Assembly: GCF_030272615.1 (NCBI RefSeq)
Contig: NC_081414.1
Span: forward strand, 657,028,292 to 657,092,291
Direction of reading: 5' to 3'
Origin: Cryptomeria japonica
Lineage: Eukaryota; Streptophyta; Pinopsida; Cupressales; Cupressaceae
Length of the DNA: 64,000 bases
Under the pieces are notes generated by a model that ran no database searches, had not been told where the DNA came from, and worked only from the letters and a program-made list of their open reading frames with translations. A program made the position numbers and the translations under genes. Of this stretch, positions 10,264 to 21,680 are shown one piece after another (position 1 is the first letter of the stretch; every line of letters starts with the position of its first letter).

Positions 10264-12990
10264 TGTCGAGCGGCAGAACTCTTGAAAGTGATGGAGGGAG
10301 GCCATCCAAATGCATAAATAATAATATCAGGTCATACTTTGGCACTCGATCAAGAAGAGCTACAACATCAACACTTGCACTTGATGCCTCTAACTCTATC
10401 ATAGAGAATGTTCCAATGGGTACCCAGAGTAGCTAGACTAAAATAGTCATCTTAGTTGACAATGTCGGTGATGCTATTGCTAACAATGTCACTATTATTT
10501 GTAGTGTGGGTGATGTGGTTTCTGATACTGCCACATATGCTGGTGTAAATAGTGGTGATTTTGCTGCTGATAATGTTGGTGATGCTACTACTAACAATGG
10601 TGATAATGCTGCTATTGACGATATCAGTAATGCTGCTCCAGTCAATGCATGGAAGAGGGAAAGAAAATCAACAACAAAAATTGGGCAAGAGTGGGATGCG
10701 ATAAGGTCATTTCAGATAAGTTGGAGTTCAAAGTACACATTCATTGAGCCAGTGCCAAATCCAGAGAAAGGAAAACCTCCACTAGAATGTTTGTATATAA
10801 TCTATACTTCGAAACATGGTAAGGAAAAAAAACTGCAGCTGAAATTGGATACAATAGAAAAGAACATCGATAAAGTTTATGAGAATCAAACCATAGACGA
10901 AAAGCAAGTATCAGTGGTTAGATGAAAAAACAAGGAAGAAGGTAAGCATGTCAAGTATGTAGAGGAATTTAATATGGATAAAGAAAAATAGGAGAAAGGA
11001 AAACACATGGGTTCACTTGAACCTGAATTTCAAAAGGTTATGGATGAAACATATATGTCCAAAACTGTTAAGTTGGCTACTCTTTTTAATCTTTTGAGTA
11101 GAGGTCATCCTATGATAGACTACTCTGATATTGCTGGATTATTAAGATTTCTAAGTGTTCCAAGATATCCTGCAACTCATTGGTCAGTAAACAATGGATG
11201 GTATTTGACGAGTTGTCTTGCTAAAGTGGAAATAAGTGATCTACGAGAAAAAGTAAAGGAGTCAAACTATATTGCATTATCTTTAGATGAAGTTACAATG
11301 GTGGACAATACTTGTTGGATGTGTATGCATGTGCATATTATCCAAAACCATGTCTAGCACCCTCATCTACTTTGGGTTGTTAAGATGGAGAACACCAACA
11401 TGTAAAGTATGTATGAACTGACTAAGAAATGTTTAAATGAAATTTCTAGTATGGATGACTTTACTATTTCCAAAAAGCTAGTGTGTGTAGGAGTAGACAG
11501 AGTTGTAGTGATGCAAGGTCATAGGAATAGTCTATGTGAAAAGCTACAAATGAGCATTGCAGACCATATATGGTTTCTATTCACTAAATGGCGCATAGAC
11601 TTAATTTAGCATGTAAAATTATGCATGATCATGAAGAGGTAGCCAGAGTTGATGAGATAATTCATGATCTCTACACATACTTTTTTTGTAGTCCCAAATG
11701 TTTTTTAAAATTTTAGAAATTTGCTGAAGGAATAACCGATGGTAACAATCTACTTAAGGATGTTGATACTAGATGGATCTCTATTCATGGATCTGTGAAA
11801 TGAGTTTTCTCAGAATATAGATCCTTGGTTGGTCTAATGTACGAACAAAGGAAAGACGCTCAATGTGCTACACTTTTGCATAGGTTAACTGATGTAGAGA
11901 CACTGTTAACCTTGGCTGGTATTCTCCCCCTATTGGACCAAATGAAATTGCTTATTGAACAAGCCCAAGAGAGAACTATGTATGTTCAAGAATATGCTAC
12001 GCTGCATAGAATGACTTTCATGGGCATTGATAATCAATATCTAAATGATTATCAATTCAATGATGAAGCATATAGTAAATGGAATCAGATTACAAATTTG
12101 GGTCATGCTAATAATTATTTATGGTTTAATGATCGCGGTGATTTATGAGTTCTTGTACGTGGAAAGCAAATACCAATGTTCTACTATGGCATGTGTTCCA
12201 GCGTGTGGTCTACTAGAATGAGAGATGGACCTGTTATAGTGAAATATTTCAACAATATTGTGATTTTTGTGTACACCAATTTATAGAAGATTGCAAAAGA
12301 GGTTTCAACACATATTTTAAAGCAATTCCCTTGGAGGAACTATTAGAAACCATGTCTATCGTCTATCCTAATTTTTGGAGAACGCTTGATCCACAAGATT
12401 TTCATAAGAGGCTACTGGAATTGGTGAATTATTTTGGTAAGAGTGCCAATTTCAATGTTGATGGAAAGGAATTAGAAGGAGCTATAAGTAGAACTAATCT
12501 TGCAGAGCAATTTGCCCATTTTGCAGCAACAATTCATGAATAGGTTAAGGATTTGGATAGTGCGTAGCTACTAGGATCAATAACACAGCTTAGGGAAAAA
12601 ATTAGTCAGAGCTCAATGTTGAGTGAAGAAATCTCAAAATATTTCAAACTATCTAACTTGTATCAAACAATGATTTTGGGTTCTATTGAGGATGAGAGTG
12701 TTTTCAGTGCATTGGGATTCTTAAAATCAGAGACAAAAAACAAACTCGGCAAAAACGTGGAAGTTTGATTGAGGATTTATACTAGTCGGTATAATGCTAA
12801 AATATTTATTATAAGAGGGCACTCGCACACTAGACATTCACAATTGAAAGGAGAGGTTTAGGAAACATTTCAACTAGCAATGACAATGCTAAAATGCAGA
12901 GCTCATCAATTTCTAGTAGTCATGCTAAGAATAATGTAAGCAAGCAAAATGATGGTGAGAATGAAAGAGAAAGTGAAGTACAGTTAGACG
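10264..12990 (+). pseudogene. hAT-like transposase relic (BED / ZNF862-type)
   Basis: A start at 10,264 gives 59 codons (MSSGRTLESDGGRP...) before a stop. The frame then continues through an Asn/Ala/Gly/Asp-rich tract into WSSKYTFIEPV...PPLECLYIIYTSKHG, which sits where a degraded BED finger would be. The core reads NYIALSLDEVTMVDN-CWMCMHVHI, GVDRVVVMQGHRNSLCEKLQ, AHRLNLACKIMHDH (across a frameshift), KDVDTRWISIHGS and EYRSLVGLMYEQ. These follow the order of plant hAT-type proteins related to ZNF862. The C-terminal dimerisation signature appears as GSIEDESVFSALGFL near 12,680-12,725. Stops at 10,435, 10,923 and 11,355 and several frameshifts mark it as dead. Terminal inverted repeats and an 8-bp target duplication were not identified. 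Confidence 0.8.
10455..10640 (+). repeat. Coding minisatellite in the hAT relic (Gly-Asp-Ala-Asn rich)
   Basis: A unit of roughly 20-30 bases of the form AATGTTGGTGATGCTGCTACT recurs imperfectly about six times, encoding variants of N-V/N-G-D-A/N-A-A. It lies before the degraded BED-like segment, so it is a low-complexity linker and not a folded domain. Confidence 0.6.
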
Positions 12991-13329
12991 AGATGAATTG
13001 ACAATTGGATTTGGGTCAGTTGTGACAAGTCAACTGTTAGTCAGTTAGATTTAGCATTTTGTAGGAGACTATCAAAACTCAGACTATGACTAGGTATTTA
13101 TGCTATTTACTATAATTCATGAATCATGAATGGTATTGCAAAATCCAAATTGATTTCTTTATACTATTGTAAATCCACGTGCACTTTTTAATTTTTTATT
13201 TATAAACTATATATTAACTTGCTGCAATGTTGATTACCTTTACTATGTTGCATGTTTTGTTGTATAATCTTTGTAAACATTGTCTTCAATTTGGACTTAT
13301 TAGATTTCCAATTTCTTTTTGTCAAATTC

Positions 13330-13880
13330 TCTTTCCACAAACTTTTGTGGGACCATCTTATAAACAATTATCAAATAAATTTTGTAATCATTTTAATATT
13401 TTTAAAGTTGTAATTTACCTTTAAACTATTAATTTTTTAAGTCTTTGGGTCCTACTAACATATGCAACAATGCGAAATAATGCCACGTGGGTTTGCCGCT
13501 ATATGGCTAGTTAATTCTATCGCATGTTGTTTAAGATGAGCCTACCACCATAGTGCGATGAGGCCATAACTTGCCACATGACACAAATCTTTGTGACCTT
13601 CTTATAAATAATTAACAAATAACTTATGAAATTATTTTAATATTTTATAGTGTGAATTAGTTTTAAACTATTAATTTAGTCTTCAAGTGGTGGATCCTAA
13701 TCCTACTAGCAATATGCAATGATATAAAATAGTGCCACATGGGTTTGGTACTATATGAGTGGTTAGTTACCATAGTGTGACAAAGCTACAACTTGCCACA
13801 GACCTTCATGGGACCCTCTTATAATCAATTAACAAATAAATTATTGTCCGTTCTTTAAATGATGGGTCCTACCACCGATA
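13330..13880 (+). repeat. Three tandem non-coding units of about 215-246 bp
   Basis: Units begin near 13,336, 13,583 and 13,798 with the shared block CACA-A-CTT-TGGGACC-TCTTATAA-AATTA-CAAATAA. Each continues with TTTTAATATTTT, AAACTATTAATTT, a GGGTCCTAC box, ATATGCAA-GAT-AAAATA-TGCCAC and TGGGTTTG. The third unit is incomplete. No coding potential. Confidence 0.75.
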
Positions 13881-14416
13881 TGCGATTATGTAAAATTATG
13901 CCAGCTGTCCCCTTTTATAAGAAATAGATGCAAAATGATAGATTTACTACTAGCGACGATCTTATTGATCGATTAAGATCAACGACTCAGGTTCAAAACT
14001 ATGAGGTAGGGTTTGTTTTATGTTGTTTCGTGGGCAGTTTTTGCTAGTTCTCCTCGAACATGCTTGGTCAATTGTTAATTGCATTCAATTTTAGATAATT
14101 CAATATTTATGAAGAGTTGTAGTTGACAAATTTGTGTAATTTAGACAGTCCAACAGTACAACTCCAAGCATTAGCATCTAACGAAACTGCAAAGGTTTGA
14201 ACTTTGATACTGTTGAGTGCGGTATCAAGTACAAGTAAGTTGACATTCTGTATTTTGATTTAATTTTTTATATCTACAAAAGGGTTTTCTTAGTATTTTA
14301 GGCTTAGTTTTAGAAAAGTAGTACTCAGATTGCAATTTTGTGATAAATTTTGAATACTCAATTTCATTTTTGAAGTGTTGTTTGTAAATTTCTTAATTAT
14401 CATAAGTTTAAATAGG
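13881..14416. other. Non-coding stretch upstream of copy A
   Basis: No supported feature. It contains a short GC-richer piece (13,950-14,060) and AT-rich DNA, and may include the promoter or 5' leader of the copy A gene relic that starts at 14,417. Confidence 0.3.
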
Positions 14417-15244
14417 ATGAGTGGAAATTCAATAAGAGGTTCAACTAATGCTAAGAGGGCCTTGGATGAAGATATTATTACTCAATTGTCTGGTTCTTCA
14501 AAAAGGGGAAGGCATGCCCAGGTTATGGATATTATATCTGATATAGTTGTGGATAGGACATCATCGTGTGGGGATCCTTACATGCCGATTAGCGGAATGG
14601 ATTTGTTCTTGTTCTTTTACAACATGAGTAGAGCCCCAATTCCAGTGAAAAATGCATGGAGATTGGATTTGGGAAGGCTTTTCATCTCAAATCTTTTTGT
14701 CAATATAGACCTAATTAGAGTTTTGGCAAAAAGCTATAATCCAGACAGTCGATCTATCTTGATAGAGAAGGGTATTTTCTTGGCCAAGTTTGAGTACAGG
14801 GAATCTATTTCTGAAACATTTATGTTAAACTCTAATTCCCAGGTGCAGGTGCCCATTGATTTTCTCTCTCTAGGGAGGGAATACGGTAGGGACAATTGTA
14901 GCTTCAATGTTAAATGGCTTCCATTTCATAGAAGGAAGAAGGGGGAAGAGATGCCTATTGCATTTTAGAAGACAAATGTTGAGCCCTTTGATTATCAATT
15001 TTTTGAGGATTATTTCATATACACTTACTTTGCACTTTTCCAAGTGTTGGGAATCAATGTAAAGTCCAAGATTCCTGTGCATCTTATGATGTTGGCTGTC
15101 GAAATCTAGCACACTTATAGCAACACCTTCTTTGACTTTTCCTCATTCATTTCCAATTGTATTCACGAAGCCCTTTTGGATATACAAAATGGTATCCTTG
15201 TTGTTTGATTTTGGTGGTATTCTCTATTGTGCCACATTCTTTTT

Positions 15245-15692
15245 GTTGGTGTAAATAATTATTCATCATGGATATTATTACACTTTACTTAAGTTAACTT
15301 AGGGTAATGCATCTCATCGTAGTTTGGATATGAGACACTTAGGGAAGTGTGCACATAGGGATGTAGCTTGTAGGAGAAATTACACCTTTTGTGGTCTTAT
15401 CTTGCTGTTACACTCCACATTCAGTGGGTCATCCACCTCTTGTGGAATATTATATTATTTCTCCTACCTACCCCTAATTTTTCTCACCTACCCTTGTTTC
15501 TCATTTTGCCACATGTCATGATTGTGTGCTCACATATCCATATGGCCTTACCTATATAAGAAGGCCCATATTCATTGTATTGGTTAATGCAATTGATCAT
15601 TTGCATATTGATGAGAATACAATTTTGTTCTTATCACACTACTGTCTCTCTTTTGTGCTTTTCATTGTACCCTTGATCTTGGCAAAATATTA
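15245..15692 (+). mobile_element. Solo LTR inserted in the copy A gene
   Basis: The insert starts TGTTGGTGTAAATAATTATT and includes a TATA box (CCTATATAAGAAGG at about 15,551). Copy A reading frame homologous to copy B runs right up to 15,240 (WYSLLCHILF against FYSLLMHLVF) and resumes at about 15,697, so the boundaries come from paralogy. Length (about 450 bp), TG start and promoter fit a Ty1/copia-type LTR. The exact 3' end and target duplication are blurred (CTTTT before; CTTTA possible after). Confidence 0.65.
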
Positions 15693-17187
15693 CTTCTTTA
15701 TGGTGGAAGAAAGGTTTCTCCTTTCCCTTGGGGCCCAGAGCTGAATTTGAGAAATGTAGATTAAGAAAACTAGAGGTTGCCTATCCAAGAATAGATGTAT
15801 TAATGGGAAATGCACCATGACAACTCCAATTATGTCATGTTTGAGGAGCTCTCTATCAAAGTTGTGCTGCAAAATTTTGGGTACCCAATAAATTGGAGAT
15901 TATCAGACATGGTGAGGAGATTTTTGAGGCCTTTTGAGCTAGATCCCAAGCTAGGAATCTACCATAACTAGGGAGACTGGTTTTTCTACCCCAGGTACAC
16001 AATCATCAGAGTTTACAGTGCACCAATTAAACCTCATGTTTTGCCTAGATATGTACCAAATAGAATTGCTTTCTTAGAAATAATTTGGTAGTTGAATGAG
16101 TCTCACAAGGCTCATTTATGAAACCTAAAGGTAAAGAAGGGCTCCTTCCTCCCAAAAATCATATTTTTTGTGTGATTTTGAGATCTCGGGAAAAGGAGGA
16201 TTCGACCTGTTATATTACAAGTTACTACCATACAAATTGAACTTTGCAAAATTTAGAAATTTGATCTAGAACACTTTATTGATTAGCCTAGGGTTGGGTT
16301 TATATTGGTAGCCTTTGTTCATGATCATGATCATTTTGAGGACTTAATTAGAAATGCTTCTTTTGATGTCGAAGTTCAGTGTAGAATACACATGGCAGAA
16401 GAAAAAATGAAAAATATTGACCCAACATACAAAGTGGTATACACTGAATTGGAGGAACAAAGTGTCATAAATTTTAAAAGAGTAAACACAAGAGATGACG
16501 TTAGACCATTGGCATGCTCTACATTTTTTTCTAATGAAAAATTTGTGTAGTCCTGAGAGTTCAGGGACTTTTTCCTAAAAAATAAAGGGAGCAATTTTCC
16601 AATATGCTCATAGAAAGGTTGGCATTGAGGAATCCGACAGACAACGATATTGATAGATCTATAGCTAAAGTTTTAGAGGAGGTTAATTATTTCATATCAA
16701 AGATGACCCCTGAGGAGGCAAGGTAGTTTGTAAGGAATAGTGGTTGTTTGTTACTTAAAGGATGGGACGTCTCTTTTGCAATTGTATTGAACACCATAAG
16801 AAAGGAATCTTCAGAGTTGGCAACTTTACCAACTGAAAAGCAAGATCAAGAGTTGTATTTTGGGTCATATTATAGCCCTCAGTATGAGGCATTACAAGTG
16901 TGGTCAATATTTAATGATGACCATATTCATAAATCCTAGATTAAAAAGAGGGTAGGAGATCTTATCGGTAACTTGACTAATATGAAAATGAGACCTCGTA
17001 ACAGATTTGCAATGCTCTTAACAAAAGAGATAATGAATTCTCAGGCAGATGTTAACAAGCTTATAGAATATTTGAGTAAGTTAAAACTTCAAAATGAAAA
17101 ATTGTTGCAGGAGTATAATAAGGTGGTGTCACTCCTACCTTCTCTACATCCTACTTCAACTTTTATGTTTCTTCAAGTTCACTTCAA

Positions 17188-17739
17188 GAGATAAAGGCTC
17201 TCAAGGATGAAGTATCAAGGTTGGAAGATGAGCTCAAAATGAGCAAAGTACCTAAGAAAAGTTCAAAAGTTGATGAAGAGAAGAGTGTAAGTGATTTTGT
17301 TGAAAAGGACAGTACCTTGTCATAGGAGATAAAGGTGCTCAAGGATGAAGTAGTAAGGTTGGAATATGAGCTCAAAATAAGCAAAGTGGCTCAGAAAAGT
17401 TCAAACAATAATGAAGAGAAGAGAGTCAGTTATTTGGTTGAAGAGAATAATTCCTTGTCATAGGAGATAAAGGTGCTCAAGGATGAAGTAGCAAGGTTGG
17501 AAGATGAGCTCAAAAGGAGTAACGTGGCTAAGAAAAGTTCAAACGATGATGAAGAGAAGAGAGTAAGTGATTTGGTTGAATAGAATAGTACCTTGTCACA
17601 TGAGATAAAGGCACTCAAGGCTGAAGTAGCAAGGTTGGAAGATGAGCTCAAAAGGAGAAAAGTGGCTCAGAAAATTTCAAACGATGATGGAGAGAAGAGA
17701 GTCGGTGATTTGGCAGAAGACAATAATACCTTGTCACTC
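17188..17739 (+). repeat. Four in-frame 138-bp coiled-coil repeats in copy A
   Basis: Units start at 17,188, 17,326, 17,464 and 17,602, exactly 138 bp (46 codons) apart. Each encodes EIK-LK-EV-RLE-ELK...K-S...EEKRV-DL-E-N--LS. Leucines and charged residues follow a heptad pattern, so a parallel coiled coil is likely. At two unit junctions (units 1-2 and 2-3) a TAG stop precedes GAG, probably an old CAG (Gln). At the third the same position is CAT (His). Confidence 0.9.
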
Positions 17740-18370
17740 TACCCTTTTGTTTACATGCTATCAATCATAAATGATTCATTTGTGATGACTATAAATCTGT
17801 GTGAATATAAGATAACCTGCATCTACGATGTTGTTGAACTCGTTTGGGTGACTTATAAATATTTTCATAATACAATGAATGAGTCTTATGTTAGGGAAAC
17901 AATTAGATTGAGATGCAACTTAAAAAATTGGTCTCCTCAAATCAAATGTTTAGAATTGTTGCTGGAACATGCAAATTTAGATGATATTACTGGAAATTCT
18001 ATTTTGAAAATTACTGAAAAATTTGATGAGTTGTGCAATATTTTACAAAATCATATCTTATTTCATGACAAGTTTATTTAGTTGGCAAGGTTTTATGACG
18101 ACTGGCCAATACGGGTTCATCCTATTTTGATAGCAGAAGAGGAGTTGAAGAGATTTTGAATCTAGAGGTTTTCTTTTTTACTTAATTTTAGACAAGCAAC
18201 AAGAGGATATGATAATTTTGGCTTTATAAACATGGGAGTGCTTAATTCTATGCTAGACAAACTTTACTCCATTGAGTATTGGATGCTCAAGTTTTGCAGG
18301 ATTGTGGTGATAGTGCATGATCAATATAAGAATGATCATATGATGCAAGTCAAACAATTTCCTGGGTGAT

Positions 18371-18918
18371 GGGCCTGCTAGGTACTAAGGTAGAGATCTT
18401 TTTGAACAAACTTACAATGAAAAAGATCCATTTGTAACTAGAGATGCACTTTTTTTTTTACAGCTACATGTTACATATATATGTATACATACATACATAC
18501 ATTTATTAATTCTAGTATCCATGATGGGATAAATTTTATTTGTTCTACTTCTCATTACTTAGATCTAAAAGTGAATATGTTATTTATTTTTTAGCTGAAA
18601 GTGAATATGTCATTTATTTTACAAGTTGTCATTGCATATGGGAAAGTAAAATATAGTCCAATTACACAAAATCCCACTGAAATAACATTTCTTATAATCC
18701 TTTAAAAATTAAAATAAAGATCAGATTAGAACAAAGTTACATAGTCATAAAAGATAGAAGAAACTGTAATTTATATTATATCTTTCATAAAAACAAGTTT
18801 ACATGGCATTGTGGCACAATTTACATATTTGTGATGGCTTGTGTTGACAATACATATTATGAAATCACCTTGTAATTTTTTGTAAGGTGCTCCACTCAGC
18901 ATCTAATGGAAGTCTAAT
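18371..18918. other. AT-rich stretch between convergent relics
   Basis: This separates the plus-strand copy A from the minus-strand coiled-coil relic. It contains a short (ATAC)n run at about 18,478-18,500 and two 17-bp copies of GTGAATATGT-ATTTATTT (18,570 and 18,600). No gene is seen. Confidence 0.4.
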
Positions 18919-20995
18919 TTATTGTAAGGTATGGTATGCAACTTGCAAATTTGTTAGTATTTCATATTTGGAAGAGGAATCTGAATTTGACACTAATGTT
19001 TCATTCAATATTGTATTCAATGTTATCAATGTTTTGATGTAACCCAAAAAATTCATCTCACTACTATCCTTAGGAAACTGCTCTACATCATTGTTCATTT
19101 TCTCCTCCATCTTCTTTTTGAAATAAACATTTCCAATGTATTGATTGTTTGCATCAACACTCTTTGCCAAACCAAGCTCTATCAATTTTTGTTCCTTTTC
19201 ATCCAGCTTCATCACTTTTTTTTACAGCCATACCCAAACATTCCTTTGCTTCCCGTAGTTTTTCACATTTTTGAATGATAGATGATGCCTTTACTAAGAC
19301 ATCAATGTGGCTACGAATTCCCTTCATTACCAAATAGTTGTCACTGGCTTTGTAGAGTGTTTGAAAAAATTGTTTTGCAATTTCCTCTCTTGAACAAACC
19401 TCTTTGTTCTAACCAATGTATTCCTTGACCTTTACATAGTATCCTCTCACACTTTCATTCAATTGAAATGACTGACACAACTAGCCATTCCTCTACATTA
19501 TTTACCCCCAAATGTTTGTTTTTATATACCTCACTATCTTTTTAGAATTTTCCTTCATTCTGATCTCCAAAGTTTTGATCATATTTTCAGCCTTCCGCAA
19601 CTCTTGTCACATTTTTTCACTTGATTTTCTTTCTTCCTCTTCTTTTTCTTCCCACTCTTTTTCATTTGCCCTCTAATGATCCAATTGCTCCTGTAAATGT
19701 TTGTTTGTGGCAGTAGTAGTCTCCACACTATTGTATAATCTAGCTGAAGTGGATTTTTCATTGTCTAATTCTTTATTGCTTTCAACCAATTTTTCGTTTA
19801 GTTCATTAAGTTGTGACTCCATATGTTCGTGCTCTGTAATTTCTAATGTAGAGTCAAATCTTTTTATCCTTTTCTCTAATTCAATCCACTTATTATATGT
19901 TGCTTTCCTCTTTTCTTTCTCATTTTCTAGGTCTGCCTATAACTTTTCTATTTGTTTTTCCAGCTTAATTTTCTCTCTCTCCATCTTGACCAGTGTTGTA
20001 TAGACCACTTTGTCGGTCTTTTTTGACACATTAATTTTGTCCACATTTTTGACTTTGGAAAAATCCATATGGAAGGTGCTAACATGAAATTGAGAGGGAT
20101 CTATCTGACTCTATGGTAGATTTTAATTATTATCTGGGAGCACAACAACCATGTACTCTATCATTTCTTTGTTTGGGTCATATGTGGAATTACCCTATTC
20201 GATGTAGGTCGTTCCTCAGAAGTAGCTGTAGCTGCATCCTTCTTCAAGTTATTTATTTTTCTTTATACATATTTGATTTTTGTACAAATTCATCAAAGTA
20301 TTGTAATGAAAACCTAGGGTTGCTAATGCAATTGAATGTTTGAAAGGTGAAATAGAATTTGCAGTGATGTACACACCTCCACCTATGCCTACATTTCTAC
20401 CTAACATATTTTGAGGATTAACAACACCCATTCCTAATCCTATCCTAGTGTCACTTGCAAGTGGAGTTTTTGGACTCTTTTAAGGGGTTTGTTCTGAAGC
20501 TTCAAATGATAGATTTGGAGTGGCAATGGACAGAGTTCATATTGTACTCACCATTTTTGTCATAACCTTTCCCTTCTTCACACTATCTTGATCACTTCCC
20601 ATGGGATTCTGTAAGTGTATAATATCTTCTATAGTTGGCCTCTTGTGAGAGATTTCTTGTTGTTTCACTTATTCACGACAACTAGTACTAGTACCCATGT
20701 TGTCCTCACCAGTGGTAGTGGTACTTGATTCAATATGAATAGCATGTCCTAGTTGTGAATGTATCTGAGTGTTGGTATCATCCACACCAATGACAGTGGA
20801 ACTTGATTCAACACCATGACCAATCCAATTTTTTGGTTGTGATTGAATATGAGTGTGGGGAATATCCCTAGATTCTGTACTAGTGGCACTTGATTTTCCA
20901 CCAATAGGATTACCTTGTTTTGGTAGTGTTTGTGATTGAGTTTGAGTGTCTGCATAAACTAGATTTGAAGATTTAATGAAATAAGAAGCAGGGTT
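18919..20995 (-). pseudogene. Coiled-coil gene relic with Ser/Thr-rich N-terminal repeats, truncated by the gap
   Basis: Read on the minus strand from the gap edge, it starts inside a coding stretch with imperfect repeats ending HTHIQSQ, NTQIHSQ and a Thr-run segment (20,660-20,960). It continues to VSKKTDKVVYTTLVKMEREKIKLEKQIEKL at about 20,030-19,940, then several hundred residues of Glu/Lys-rich coiled coil (RLYNSVETTTATNKHLQEQL and further) with about eight stops. The last open part is at 18,919-19,215 (NQYIGNVYFKKKMEEK). Coiled-coil style and position next to copy A suggest a related gene, but I could not align a diagnostic block. Function unknown. Confidence 0.5.
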
Positions 20996-21000
20996 ATGAG

Positions 21001-21500
21001 NNNNNNNNNNNNNNNNNNNNNNNNNNNNNNNNNNNNNNNNNNNNNNNNNNNNNNNNNNNNNNNNNNNNNNNNNNNNNNNNNNNNNNNNNNNNNNNNNNNN
21101 NNNNNNNNNNNNNNNNNNNNNNNNNNNNNNNNNNNNNNNNNNNNNNNNNNNNNNNNNNNNNNNNNNNNNNNNNNNNNNNNNNNNNNNNNNNNNNNNNNNN
21201 NNNNNNNNNNNNNNNNNNNNNNNNNNNNNNNNNNNNNNNNNNNNNNNNNNNNNNNNNNNNNNNNNNNNNNNNNNNNNNNNNNNNNNNNNNNNNNNNNNNN
21301 NNNNNNNNNNNNNNNNNNNNNNNNNNNNNNNNNNNNNNNNNNNNNNNNNNNNNNNNNNNNNNNNNNNNNNNNNNNNNNNNNNNNNNNNNNNNNNNNNNNN
21401 NNNNNNNNNNNNNNNNNNNNNNNNNNNNNNNNNNNNNNNNNNNNNNNNNNNNNNNNNNNNNNNNNNNNNNNNNNNNNNNNNNNNNNNNNNNNNNNNNNNN
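21001..21500. other. Assembly gap (500 N)
   Basis: Every base in this interval is N. A round 500 suggests a placeholder of arbitrary length. It cuts the minus-strand coiled-coil relic and borders a palindromic repeat block on its right, a likely cause of the gap. Confidence 0.99.
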
Positions 21501-21680
21501 GGGTCTTATGACATAATAGGACCTATTATGACTTAATAGGTCATATTATGTCATAATAGGACCTATTATGTCACAATATGACCTATTATGATTCAATAGG
21601 ACCTACTATGTCACAACGAGACCTATTATGACACAATAGGTTGTATTATGAGATTATAAGTCCTATTATGTCACAACTTA
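21501..21680. repeat. Array of short palindromic repeats next to the gap
   Basis: The block is made of alternating TATGACATAATAGGACC and its near reverse complement GGTCCTATTATG..., that is, imperfect copies of an 11-13 bp palindrome (TAGGACCTATTATG / CATAATAGG). At least nine half-units are present. The array starts at the gap and may extend into it. Confidence 0.8.

Larger units (their letters stand above)
14417..18370 (+). pseudogene. Unrecognised large gene relic, copy A of a three-member family
   Basis: It begins MSGNSIRGSTNAKRALDEDI at 14,417 and is open to 14,966. It then continues through stops to about 15,240, where a solo LTR interrupts it, and resumes near 15,697. It shares blocks in the same order with copy B (43,899-46,860): FVNIDLIRVLAKSYN (B: FVNIRLLEVLVKNYN), SNYVMFEEL (B: SNYIKFEEL), FLRP then HN-GDWF (the Trp of HNWGDWF is a TAG stop here at about 15,968), VLPRYVPNRIAFLEI (B: MLPKLVPDRIANLEI), and FGSYYSPQYEALQVW (B: FIGSRFDQAEEALLLW). 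The C-terminal half is a coiled coil with four 46-residue repeats, then a helical tail to about 18,158 and one more possible exon. I do not recognise the family. There is no transposase-like catalytic motif. Confidence 0.7.

Noticed and set aside
20996-21511. 171-codon open frame of unknown residues
   Set aside because: It spans the N gap and has no sequence content.
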